Shown piece by piece: positions 1 through 8,797 of a DNA stretch of 64,000 nucleotides; position 1 is the stretch's first letter; each line of letters begins with the position of its first letter. The stretch spans positions 1 to 64,000 of the forward strand of contig SSEL01000018.1 of the NCBI GenBank assembly GCA_008012315.1. Reading direction: 5' to 3'. Source of the stretch: Rhodospirillaceae bacterium. Its GTDB lineage: Bacteria; Pseudomonadota; Alphaproteobacteria; Dongiales; Dongiaceae. The position numbers were made by a program, and so were the translations under genes. The notes beneath the pieces are model-generated. The model was not told the DNA's origin. It did no database searches and saw only the letters and a list, made by a program, of their open reading frames with translations.

Positions 1-2
1 CG

Positions 3-671
3 GGAGGCCAGGCGACGGGGGGCCAGGTGACGAGCGGCGGCACCATCGCCGTGGTGGCGGGCGGGGCCGATATCCTCTATCCGCCGGAAAACCAGGCTTT
101 GTTCGACCGGCTCGGCACCGAGGGGCTGGTGGTCGCCGAACTGCCGCCGGGCACGGTGCCGCAGGCCAAGCATTTCCCCCGCCGCAACCGCATCATTTCC
201 GGCCTCTCCCAGGCCGTCGTGGTGATCGAGGCAGCCCTGAAATCCGGCTCGCTTATCACGGCCCGCTTCGCTCTCGACCAGGGCCGCGACGTCATGGCGG
301 TACCAGGCTCGCCGCTCGATCCGCGCTGCCGCGGCGCCAACCATCTGATCCGCCAGGGTGCCCTGCTGGTTGAGGAAGCTGCCCAGATTCTCGAAAATTT
401 GGATGGGCTTCCGGTCCTGCCAGCGGCTTATCCCGCGCCATCGGCAGCACCGATGGAAGCAGCTCAACAAATTGAAAAGATTGATGAAAGGGATGAAGAA
501 GCAGCACGGCGTGCGATTCTGTCACAGCTCGGCCCCAGCCCGGTGGGAGTTGACGAACTGCTTCGGCAGTGTCAATGCTCTGCGCCCGTCATGGGTTTGG
601 TTCTGCTGGAACTGGATCTGGCCGGCCGCCTGGAACGTCACCCAGGCAACCGCGTTTCCCTGATCGCCTGA
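3..671 (+). CDS. dprA: DNA-processing protein DprA, C-terminal part (5' end outside window)
   Basis: The frame is open from the window edge, so the N-terminal part of the gene lies upstream. The visible part is the second half of the DprA/Smf Rossmann fold, with the family signatures YPPEN, the NR-I-ISGLS segment, SGSLITA and the glycine- and proline-rich VPGSPLDP stretch, followed by a linker and a small winged-helix (DML1-like) domain over the last 60 residues. DprA loads RecA onto incoming single-stranded DNA during natural transformation. It lies just upstream of topA, the usual alphaproteobacterial order. The first in-frame start codon in the window (GTG at 27) is internal and not the real start. 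Confidence 0.93.
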   Translation, partial: GGQATGGQVTSGGTIAVVAGGADILYPPENQALFDRLGTEGLVVAELPPGTVPQAKHFPRRNRIISGLSQAVVVIEAALKSGSLITARFALDQGRDVMAVPGSPLDPRCRGANHLIRQGALLVEEAAQILENLDGLPVLPAAYPAPSAAPMEAAQQIEKIDERDEEAARRAILSQLGPSPVGVDELLRQCQCSAPVMGLVLLELDLAGRLERHPGNRVSLIA

Positions 672-725
672 TACCGGCAACAGCGTCAACCCGGGCGCAT
701 ACTTTAAGCTTGAGCATTGGATGGC

Positions 726-3476
726 ATGAAGGTCGTCGTCGTCGAGTCCCCCGCAAAGGCCAAGACCATCAACAAATATCTCGGCAGCGACTATCACGTG
801 CTGGCGAGTTTCGGCCATGTCCGCGATCTGCCACCCAAGGACGGCTCGGTCCGGCCGGAAGCCGATTTCGAGATGAGCTGGGACGCCGAGGGGCGCGGCG
901 CGCAGAAGCTGCGCGAGATCGCCGCCGCGGTAAAGAAAGCCGATCGCCTAATCCTCGCCACCGACCCTGATCGCGAGGGCGAGGCGATCTCCTGGCATAT
1001 TGTCGAAGCGCTGCATGAGAAGAAGGCGCTGGGCAAGGTGCCGATCGAACGGGTCGCCTTCAACGAAATCACCAAGCGCGCCGTCACCGAGGCGATCGCC
1101 AAGCCGCGCCAGATCGACCAGGAGCTGGTCGATGCCTATCTCGCCCGCCGGGCGCTGGATTATCTGGTCGGCTTCACCCTGTCGCCGGTTCTCTGGCGCA
1201 AGCTGCCGGGCAGCCGCTCGGCCGGCCGGGTGCAATCGGTCGCCTTGCGCCTGATCTGCGAACGCGAAGCCGAGATCGAGGCCTTCAAGCCGCGCGAATA
1301 CTGGACCATCGAAGCGGTCTTCGAGACCCGCGAAGGCCAGACCTTTACCGCGCGCCTGACCCATCTCGACGGCCGCAAGCTCGATAAATTCGACCTGAAG
1401 GACGAAGCTACCGCCAAGGCCGCGACGCAGACGGTGAAGAACGGCATCCCGTTCCGCGTCTCCTCGGTCGAACGCAAGACGGTGAAGCGCAACCCCTTCC
1501 CGCCCTTCACCACCTCGACCTTGCAGCAGGAAGCCTCGCGCAAGCTCGGCTTCGGCGCCAGCCATACGATGCGGGTCGCCCAGCGCCTTTATGAGGGTGT
1601 CGATATCGGCGGCGAGACGGCCGGTATCATCACCTATATGCGTACCGACGGCGTGACCCTGTCGCAGGATGCGATCGATGCCAGCCGCAAGCTGATCTCC
1701 GAGCAATACGGCATGAACTACCTGCCGCAGCAGCCGCGCGTCTATCGCACGGCGGCGAAGAATGCGCAGGAAGCGCATGAAGCGATCCGTCCCACCGATC
1801 TCTTCCGCAAGCCCGAGCGGCTGCGGCAATATCTCAGCCAGGACGAATATCGCCTCTATGAGCTGATCTGGAAACGCACCCTGGCAAGCCAGATGGAGAG
1901 CGCGGAACTCGACCAGGTAGCGATCGACCTGGAAGCGGCGGATAAGCGCTCGGTGCTGCGCGCCACCGGGTCGGTGGTGAAGTTCGACGGTTTCCTGACG
2001 CTCTACCAGGAAGACCGCGACGATCCGATGGAAGACGACGATAGCGGCCGGCGCCTGCCCAATCTGCAGCAGGGCGACGGCGTCAAGGCAAGCGACGTCA
2101 CGCCGGAACAGCATTTCACCCAGCCGCCGCCGCGCTACAGCGAAGCCAGCCTCATCAAGCGCCTGGAAGAACTCGGCATCGGCCGGCCTTCGACCTATAC
2201 CTCGATCCTGCAGACGCTCGAGGACCGAGATTATGTGAAGCTGGAGAAGAAGCGTCTCATTCCGGAAGATCGCGGCCGCATTGTCACCGTCTTTCTGACG
2301 AATTTCTTCGAACGCTATGTGCAATACGGCTTCACCGCCGATCTCGAGGAAAAGCTCGACGATATTTCCGGCGGCCGGGCCGACTGGAAACAGGTGCTGC
2401 GCGATTTCTGGCGCGATTTCGCCCATCTGCATCAGCCGGATGAAGAGGGCAACGGCAACCTGCCCTCGATGAGCGAGGCCGTCGCCTATCTCGACAAGGG
2501 CATCGGCACGCGCTCCGTGGTGATCGATGCGCTGAACGAAGCCCTGGCGCCGCATTTCTTCCCCGATCTCGGCAACGGCAAGAATCCACGCGCCTGCCCG
2601 GCCTGCAGCAATGGCGAGCTCGGCATCAAACTGGCGAAGAACGGTGCCTTCATCGGCTGCAGCAATTATCCGGAATGCCGCTACACCCGCCCGCTGGCGG
2701 TGGCCAATGGCGAGGAGACCGAGCTTGCCGGCCCGCAGGTACTGGGCGCCGATCCCAAGGGCGGCGAGGTCAGCCTGCGCAAGGGACCCTATGGCTTCTA
2801 TGTGCAGCTCGACAATGAAGGCGAGGCAAAGCCGAAACGCGTCTCGCTGCTGAAGAACATGACGCCCGACAGCATCGATCTGGATACGGCTTTGCAGTTG
2901 CTGGCCCTGCCGCGCGAGATCGGCAAGCATCCGGAGACCGGCGAGACGATCCTCGCCGGCATCGGCCGGTTCGGCCCCTATCTGAAACACGGCTCGGCCT
3001 TCAAATCGATTCCGAAGGACGATGACGTGCTCACCATCGGCATCAACCGCGCCGTCGCCCTGCTCGCCGAACCGAGCGGCCGGGGTCGCGGCCGCGCCGC
3101 GGCAGCACCTGGGCGCGAGATCGGCAAGCATCCCGATGACGACGCACCGATCACCGTGCATGACGGCCGCTACGGCCCCTATGTGAAACACGGCTCGATC
3201 AATGCCACGGTGCCGAAGGGCACCGACCCGGCCTCGCTCAGCCTGCAGGATGCCATCGCCTTGATCGCGGCGCGCACCGAGAAGGTCGGCAGCGGCAAGG
3301 CCGGCCGCAAGACGGCGGCAAAAAAGCCGGCGGCGAAGAAGGCTGCGGCCAAGAAGACCGCCGGGGCGGAAACCGCCGTCAAAAAACCGGCGACGAAAAA
3401 GGCGACCGCCAAGAAACCAGCCGCCAAAAAGCCGGCGGCAAAGAAGGCCGCCGCGAAGAAGGCGGCGAAAGACTAA
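726..3476 (+). CDS. topA: DNA topoisomerase I
   Basis: Type IA topoisomerase (916 aa) that relaxes negative supercoils. The N-terminal TOPRIM domain starts VVVVESPAKAKTI and carries the acidic DPDREGEA motif near residues 80-87; the catalytic tyrosine is Y304 in IITYMRTDG. One four-cysteine zinc ribbon is visible (C624, C627, C645, C651), where E. coli has three. Two TopA C-terminal repeats follow, each beginning EIGKHP, then a Lys/Ala-rich tail of about 50 residues. I prefer the ATG at 726, which gives the conserved MKVVVVES start; a TTG at 717 would add three residues. It follows dprA by about 50 bp. Confidence 0.97.
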   Translation: MKVVVVESPAKAKTINKYLGSDYHVLASFGHVRDLPPKDGSVRPEADFEMSWDAEGRGAQKLREIAAAVKKADRLILATDPDREGEAISWHIVEALHEKKALGKVPIERVAFNEITKRAVTEAIAKPRQIDQELVDAYLARRALDYLVGFTLSPVLWRKLPGSRSAGRVQSVALRLICEREAEIEAFKPREYWTIEAVFETREGQTFTARLTHLDGRKLDKFDLKDEATAKAATQTVKNGIPFRVSSVERKTVKRNPFPPFTTSTLQQEASRKLGFGASHTMRVAQRLYEGVDIGGETAGIITYMRTDGVTLSQDAIDASRKLISEQYGMNYLPQQPRVYRTAAKNAQEAHEAIRPTDLFRKPERLRQYLSQDEYRLYELIWKRTLASQMESAELDQVAIDLEAADKRSVLRATGSVVKFDGFLTLYQEDRDDPMEDDDSGRRLPNLQQGDGVKASDVTPEQHFTQPPPRYSEASLIKRLEELGIGRPSTYTSILQTLEDRDYVKLEKKRLIPEDRGRIVTVFLTNFFERYVQYGFTADLEEKLDDISGGRADWKQVLRDFWRDFAHLHQPDEEGNGNLPSMSEAVAYLDKGIGTRSVVIDALNEALAPHFFPDLGNGKNPRACPACSNGELGIKLAKNGAFIGCSNYPECRYTRPLAVANGEETELAGPQVLGADPKGGEVSLRKGPYGFYVQLDNEGEAKPKRVSLLKNMTPDSIDLDTALQLLALPREIGKHPETGETILAGIGRFGPYLKHGSAFKSIPKDDDVLTIGINRAVALLAEPSGRGRGRAAAAPGREIGKHPDDDAPITVHDGRYGPYVKHGSINATVPKGTDPASLSLQDAIALIAARTEKVGSGKAGRKTAAKKPAAKKAAAKKTAGAETAVKKPATKKATAKKPAAKKPAAKKAAAKKAAKD

Positions 3477-3567
3477 CCACGCGGGGAATTCCAGCGGTCC
3501 GGTTGAGAGGCCGGGGGATCGAGGATAGGGCATAGTCCGGGCAACCTGTCTGCCTGGAAGGATGCCG

Positions 3568-5166
3568 ATGCCCGCCACCGATGCCTTGTTGAACGATGCC
3601 CCATTTGTCGATGAGATCTGTGTCGAGGATCGAGTGTCGATGAAGCAAACACCATCGCGACCGGCCGCACCGAAAGGAAGCCGGCCAGACATGAAGGCGG
3701 CCCGGGCATCCGCCGAAAGCTGGCCGGCTGCCTTCATGTATGAGCGCATGCTGGCCAAGGACAGCAGCTATGACGGCCGCTTCCTGACCGGCGTGCTGAC
3801 GACCGGAATCTATTGCCTACCCTCCTGCCCCGCGCGCAAACCGAAATTCGAGAATGTCCGCTTCTTCCCGACGGAAACGGAAGCCGTGGCCGCCGGTTTG
3901 CGGCCGTGCCGCCGCTGCCGCCCCGATCTGTTCTATCGCGGCGGCGATTGGGACCGCGATCTGTTCGACGGCCTGCTGCTGCGCCTGCGGGCCGATCCCG
4001 GCGCCTTCCCCGATATCGCGCGGCTGGTCGATGCCGCCGGCATCGGCGCCACCAAACTGAACGACCTGATCCGCGATCACGCCCATCAGACGCCGGCCGC
4101 CTTGCTGCGGCGCGAGCGGATCCGCGCGGTCTGCGACCGGCTGCTACGCGGCAATGAGCGTCTCGTCGATATTGCCCTCTCGGCGGGCTTTGAGGGCGAA
4201 GCGACCTTCCATCGGCAGTTCCTGGCCATGACCGGCATGACGCCGGGCGCCTATCGGGCATTGCGTGATGCCGATCGCTTCCGCCTGCAACTGCCCGGCA
4301 GTTTCCGGCCGCAGGATGTCCTCTCTTATCATGGGCGCGACCCCGATGGCCCGGCGGAACGCATCGCCGATGATCGCAAGCTCGGCAAGGCGCTGGTCAT
4401 CGACACTGTGCCGGTGCTGCTGGAAATGACCTTCGAGCCAGGCGCGGTGGATTGCCGGATCACCGCGGCGAAGCGCCTGGGCCCTGCCGCCATGGCGGAG
4501 ATCCATCGCATCGTCTGCCGCATCCTCGGCCCGGGCGGCGATGTCGCCGGTTTCGAAGGCCGCGCGATCCGCATGCCCGAGATCGCCCGGCTGATCCAGG
4601 GGCAGCGCGGCCTGCGCATCCCCTTGACCGCCACGCCGTTCGAAGCCCTGGCCTGGGCGGTCATCGGCCAGCAGATCAATGTCGCCTTTGCCACGTCCTT
4701 GCGCCGGACGCTGATCGAGCTTTGCGGCGATCCGATCGGCGATGCGCGCGGCATGAAGGCGCATCCCACCGCAGCCACGGTCGCGGCACTGGATCCGGCG
4801 GATCTGACGCAACGGCGCTTCTCCCGCGCCAAGGCCGATTACCTCATCAACATGGCGCGCCTGGTGACCAGCGACGATCTGCCTTTGGACCGGCTGGCCG
4901 ATGGCTCGGCCAAAGCGGCTGAAACGATCTTGCGCGGCATTCGCGGGCTCGGCCCCTGGACCACGAATTACATGCTGATGCGCGGCCTCGGTTTTGCCGA
5001 TGCGGTGCCGGTCGGCGATTCCGCTCTCGCCACGGCGCTGCAAAGGTTTCACCGGTTGGAAACGCGCCCCGATGCCAAGGAGACGGCACGCCTGATGGCG
5101 CCCTTCGCCCCGCATCGCAGCCTTGCCACCTGCCACTTCTGGGCCAACTTGAAGATCGCCGCATGA
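3568..5166 (+). CDS. Ada-type sensor/AraC domain fused to AlkA 3-methyladenine DNA glycosylase
   Basis: The fusion has an Ada N-terminal zinc domain (Cys83, Cys87, Cys114, Cys117; GIYCLPSCPAR resembles the methyl-phosphotriester acceptor site of Ada), an AraC-type helix-turn-helix (about 145-235), an AlkA N-terminal fold and a helix-hairpin-helix glycosylase domain with GLGPWTTNYM and the catalytic aspartate in VPVGDSAL (D484). It should sense alkylated phosphates, regulate transcription and excise alkylated bases. The Ada methyltransferase domain is absent but is encoded by the next gene. The ATG at 3568 has GGAAGG six bases upstream; ATGs at 3562, 3640 and 3691 are alternatives. Confidence 0.9.
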   Translation: MPATDALLNDAPFVDEICVEDRVSMKQTPSRPAAPKGSRPDMKAARASAESWPAAFMYERMLAKDSSYDGRFLTGVLTTGIYCLPSCPARKPKFENVRFFPTETEAVAAGLRPCRRCRPDLFYRGGDWDRDLFDGLLLRLRADPGAFPDIARLVDAAGIGATKLNDLIRDHAHQTPAALLRRERIRAVCDRLLRGNERLVDIALSAGFEGEATFHRQFLAMTGMTPGAYRALRDADRFRLQLPGSFRPQDVLSYHGRDPDGPAERIADDRKLGKALVIDTVPVLLEMTFEPGAVDCRITAAKRLGPAAMAEIHRIVCRILGPGGDVAGFEGRAIRMPEIARLIQGQRGLRIPLTATPFEALAWAVIGQQINVAFATSLRRTLIELCGDPIGDARGMKAHPTAATVAALDPADLTQRRFSRAKADYLINMARLVTSDDLPLDRLADGSAKAAETILRGIRGLGPWTTNYMLMRGLGFADAVPVGDSALATALQRFHRLETRPDAKETARLMAPFAPHRSLATCHFWANLKIAA

Positions 5167-5684
5167 CGAAACGTTGCGCGACAACGGCAACACCTCCCTA
5201 TTTCGCCGGCCGGATCGAGACGCCGGTCGGGCCGGCCTTGGCCATGGTTGACGGGCAACGGCGCCTGGTGCGTTTCGGCTTCCTCGCCGAATGCGATAAC
5301 GGCCGCTGGCAAATCGCCGATTTCAACCTGCGCTGGGACGAAAGCGCGGTGGCCGGAATTGCCAGGCAGATCGACGCGTACTTTGCCGGCCGCCTGACGC
5401 AATTCGATCTTCCCCTGGCACCAATCGGCACCGCTTTCCAGCAATCGGTCTGGACGGAACTTCGCCGCATCCCCTTCGGCGAAACCACCACCTATGCCCG
5501 GCTGGCGGGCAAGTTGCAGCGGCCGCAGGCCAGCCGCGCGGTCGGCGCCGCCAATGGCGCCAATCCCATTTCCCTGATCGTGCCCTGCCACCGCGTGGTC
5601 GGGAGTTCCGGCGCCCTGACCGGCTATGCCGGCGGCCTTGCCTTGAAGGAAGCCCTGTTGCGCTTCGAAGGCGCGATTGCCTGA
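5163..5684 (+). CDS. ogt: Methylated-DNA--protein-cysteine methyltransferase
   Basis: Suicide repair protein (173 aa) that moves the alkyl group from O6-alkylguanine to its own cysteine. The acceptor is Cys142 in the PCHRV motif; the Arg-rich recognition helix region RPQASRAVGAANGANP and the terminal GGLALKEALL stretch are also typical. Its ATG overlaps the TGA of the Ada/AlkA fusion (ATGA), so the two are probably translationally coupled. Together they rebuild the activities of an Ada regulon from two polypeptides. Family assignment is firm; the ogt versus adaB name is a convention. Confidence 0.94.
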   Translation: MTKRCATTATPPYFAGRIETPVGPALAMVDGQRRLVRFGFLAECDNGRWQIADFNLRWDESAVAGIARQIDAYFAGRLTQFDLPLAPIGTAFQQSVWTELRRIPFGETTTYARLAGKLQRPQASRAVGAANGANPISLIVPCHRVVGSSGALTGYAGGLALKEALLRFEGAIA

Positions 5685-5812
5685 GGAATCGGGGCCACGA
5701 TTCGAGCGCCGGCAGATGTCCGATATATGACTGATGGCAGGCGCGCTGATTGCTGGCCAGCATTACGATGAACCGCTATGCTGCTTCGGCAAAAGAGCAG
5801 CGGAGTTACAAG

Positions 5813-6112
5813 ATGGCCGGACGTCCAAAGGCAAAACCCACCGTTCAAGTCGACAATGACCGTGTCCTGGTGACCGAATGGCGCTTTGCACCCGGCGCCG
5901 AAACCACCTGGCACCGGCATGGCTACGACTATGTCGTGGTACCGATGACCACCGGCAAGCTGCAATTGGAAGACGGCAAGGAGACGCGCTTCGCCGATCT
6001 GACCACCGGGGTTTCCTATTACCGGCCGGTCGGCGTCGAACATAACGTCATCAATGCCAACGATTACGAGTTCGTCTTTGTCGAAATCGAATTCAAAACA
6101 CCGATCCGATAA
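5813..6112 (+). CDS. Small cupin-domain protein
   Basis: A single cupin barrel of 99 aa. Motif 1 is visible as PGAETTWHRHGYDY and motif 2 as PVGVEHNVIN, with three candidate metal-binding histidines. Family members range from sugar-binding proteins to small enzymes, so substrate and activity cannot be named. The ATG at 5813 has a GGAG eight bases upstream; ATG 5768 and TTG 5750 would extend the N-terminus without good ribosome sites. Its 3' end overlaps the called start of rnr by about 60 bases in another frame. It lies between ogt and rnr, not a usual position, so it may be an insertion into the topA-rnr order. Confidence 0.75.
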   Translation: MAGRPKAKPTVQVDNDRVLVTEWRFAPGAETTWHRHGYDYVVVPMTTGKLQLEDGKETRFADLTTGVSYYRPVGVEHNVINANDYEFVFVEIEFKTPIR

Positions 6113-8558
6113 GAACGGGCGCAAGCGCCAGGCGGAAGATCCCTCGGCGCCCGAACAGGGTCCGGCGCCGAAAGGGTCGAAGAAGGCGGTTCCCTTCCCC
6201 ACCAAGGAACAGGTCCTCGCTTTCATCCAAGACCAGGACACGCCGGTCGGCAAGCGGGAGATCGCGCGGGCGTTCAATCTGCGCGGCGCCGATCGCATTC
6301 CCCTGAAAGCCTTGCTGAAGGAACTGGAACGCGATGGCGAGGTCGATCGCGGCCGTGGCCGCCGCGTCGCCCGTGCCGGCGCCCTGCCGGAAGTCACCGT
6401 GCTGGAAGTCATCGGCCTGGACGAGGACGGCGATCTCTGGGCCCGGCCGGTCGATTTCCGCAAGGACGACGTGGCGCCGCGCATCCTGGTCATCGACAAC
6501 AAGCGCACCGACCGGCCGCTGGCCGGCGGCGACCGGGTCCTGGCACGGCTGGAGCGCAAGGAAGAGGATCTCTATGAAGCCCGGCCGATCCGCCGCCTGG
6601 AGCATCACGCCCAGCGCATCGTCGGCCTGTTCGAACGGCGGCGCGACGGCACCGGCCGCCTGACGCCGACCGATAAGCGCATCAGGACCGAGTTCAATGT
6701 ATCGCCGCATGATATCGGTCCGGCCCGTACAGGCGATATCGTCATCGCTTTGGTGGATCCGGTGCGCCGCCTCGGCACGCCCCGTGCCCGCATCGTCGAG
6801 CGGGTCGGCAAGCTGGGTGAAGCAAAGTCGATCAGCCTGATTTCGATCGTCGATCACGGCATCCCGCTCGATTTCTCGCCCGCCGCCCTGGAACAGGCCG
6901 CCAATGCCAAAGGTGCTGCACTGGGCCAGCGGACCGACCTCCGGCAGGTGCCGCTGGTCACCATCGACGGCGACGATGCCCGCGATTTCGACGATGCCGT
7001 CTTCGCCAAGCCCGATGAGAATCCGAACAATCCCGGCGGCTGGCGCCTGCTGGTGGCGATTGCCGACGTGGCGCATTACGTGCGGTCCGGCGATGCGCTG
7101 GACAAGGCGGCGCGGGAACGCGGCAATTCGGTCTATTTCCCCGATCGCGTCGTGCCGATGCTGCCGGAGGAATTGTCGAACGGCTGGTGTTCGCTGAAGC
7201 CGCGGGAAGAACGGCCCTGCATGGCAGTCGAAATGACCATCGATGCCGCCGGCAAGAAGCTCAATCACCGTTTCATGCGCGGCCTGATGCGCTCCGCCGC
7301 AAGGCTCACCTATGAACAGGTGCAGCGCGCCGTCGATGGCGAAACCGACGAGCTGACGGCACCGCTTCTCGATTCCGTCATCACGCCGCTTTACGGTGCT
7401 TTCCGCGCCCTGCTGACGGCGCGGGAAAATCGCGGCACGCTGGAACTGGATATCGCCGAACGACGCGTCTTCATCAACCAGGAAGGGGAGGTCGACCGCA
7501 TCGTGGCGCGTGCCCGGCTCGACAGCCATCGCCTGATCGAAGAATTCATGATTGCCGCCAATGTGGCAGCGGCGGAAAGCCTTGAAGGGCGTCGGCAACC
7601 CTGCATGTACCGCGTTCACGAACCGCCCGATCCGGCCCGGGTCGATGCTTTGCGCGAGTTCCTGCGCGGCCTCAACCTGCCGCTTGCCAAGGGACAGGTA
7701 TTGCGGCCGAAGCATTTCACCGCCTTGCTGACCAAGGCCGCGACATCACCCTATGCGGCGATGATCAACAGTCTGGTGCTCCGCGCGCAATCGCAAGCCG
7801 TCTATTCGCCGGAGAATCTCGGCCATTTCGGCCTCGCCTTGCAACGTTACGCGCATTTCACCTCGCCGATCCGGCGCTATGCCGATCTGCTGGTCCATCG
7901 CGCCCTGATCAGCGCTTACGGGTTTGGCGATGACGGCTTGCCGCCGGGCGCCGAGGACAGTTTTCCGGAAACCGGCGATCATATTTCTGCGACCGAACGC
8001 CGCGCCGCCGCGGCCGAGCGTGAATCGATCGACCGTTACACGGCAGCCTTCCTCGCCGAGCGTGTCGGCGAGGTCTTCGCCGGCCGGATCACCAGCGTCA
8101 CCCGTTTTGGCTTGTTCATCTCCCTGGACGATACCGGCGCCGATGGCTTGGTGCCGATCAGCACGCTGCCCACCGATTATTATGATCACGACGAACGGGG
8201 TCATGCGCTGGTCGGCCGTCGCTGGGGGCGGGTCTATCAACTTGGCGCGCCGGTCGAGGTCAGGCTGGTTGCCTGCGTGCCCCTGACCGGCGGGATGACC
8301 CTGGAAATCATCGGCGGTGGCGAAATCACCGCTGTCACGGACGCAGCGACAGAAGGCAGCCAGGATAGGGGCGGATCTCGTCGACCAAATCGCCATGCCG
8401 GATCAGCCAAGCCGGGTACCGCCAAAACGGATGCGGCCAGGCCGGGTGGCCGGAAGCAGGTTCGCAACAAATCAGGTCACAAGAAAGCAGCTCGCCATGC
8501 CCCCGAGAGCCCGGACGACGCGACAAGGACCAAGGCGCGGCCGAAGCGGCGCCGATAA
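6054..8558 (+). CDS. rnr: Ribonuclease R
   Basis: Processive 3'-5' exoribonuclease of the RNB family (834 aa) that degrades structured RNA. In order: a helix-turn-helix segment beginning PFPTKEQVLAFI, cold-shock/OB domains, the RNB catalytic domain with GDDARDFDDAV carrying the metal-binding aspartates (near 7000), an S1 domain (about 8060-8310) and a Lys/Arg-rich tail. The called start at 6054 lies inside the cupin gene because no ATG or GTG occurs in frame between there and the first conserved residues; a TTG at 6078 is the only nearby alternative. Expression is therefore probably coupled to the cupin. Confidence 0.94.
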   Translation: MPTITSSSLSKSNSKHRSDKNGRKRQAEDPSAPEQGPAPKGSKKAVPFPTKEQVLAFIQDQDTPVGKREIARAFNLRGADRIPLKALLKELERDGEVDRGRGRRVARAGALPEVTVLEVIGLDEDGDLWARPVDFRKDDVAPRILVIDNKRTDRPLAGGDRVLARLERKEEDLYEARPIRRLEHHAQRIVGLFERRRDGTGRLTPTDKRIRTEFNVSPHDIGPARTGDIVIALVDPVRRLGTPRARIVERVGKLGEAKSISLISIVDHGIPLDFSPAALEQAANAKGAALGQRTDLRQVPLVTIDGDDARDFDDAVFAKPDENPNNPGGWRLLVAIADVAHYVRSGDALDKAARERGNSVYFPDRVVPMLPEELSNGWCSLKPREERPCMAVEMTIDAAGKKLNHRFMRGLMRSAARLTYEQVQRAVDGETDELTAPLLDSVITPLYGAFRALLTARENRGTLELDIAERRVFINQEGEVDRIVARARLDSHRLIEEFMIAANVAAAESLEGRRQPCMYRVHEPPDPARVDALREFLRGLNLPLAKGQVLRPKHFTALLTKAATSPYAAMINSLVLRAQSQAVYSPENLGHFGLALQRYAHFTSPIRRYADLLVHRALISAYGFGDDGLPPGAEDSFPETGDHISATERRAAAAERESIDRYTAAFLAERVGEVFAGRITSVTRFGLFISLDDTGADGLVPISTLPTDYYDHDERGHALVGRRWGRVYQLGAPVEVRLVACVPLTGGMTLEIIGGGEITAVTDAATEGSQDRGGSRRPNRHAGSAKPGTAKTDAARPGGRKQVRNKSGHKKAARHAPESPDDATRTKARPKRRR

Positions 8559-8797
8559 AGCACCGCAATCCGCGCATCTCAGCGAAGCGGAGCAGCTAAG
8601 CAGAGCGGTCTTTCCCTGAAGCTGAACTCGATTGCCGAACCGGCCCTCGAAGCGGATTGGAAGCTCAACCGGAGCTATGTCAAATCGCCGCTAGGTGCCC
8701 GCGATAAGTCGCTGGTGTCGGTCGGGCTTTCTGCTAATCTTGCTGCGTTGGGTCAGACTGGCGGAGGCCGCCGGGAACGGCCGTTTTTCGCTTGGGT

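Noticed and set aside
948..3758. 936-codon open frame antisense to topA
   Set aside because: It mirrors topA codon structure in a GC-rich genome and encodes low-complexity arginine/leucine stretches; no ribosome site or family resemblance.
5813..6112. Cupin as an RNase R cofactor or toxin-antitoxin component
   Set aside because: Only position supports it; no second partner gene or known family link.
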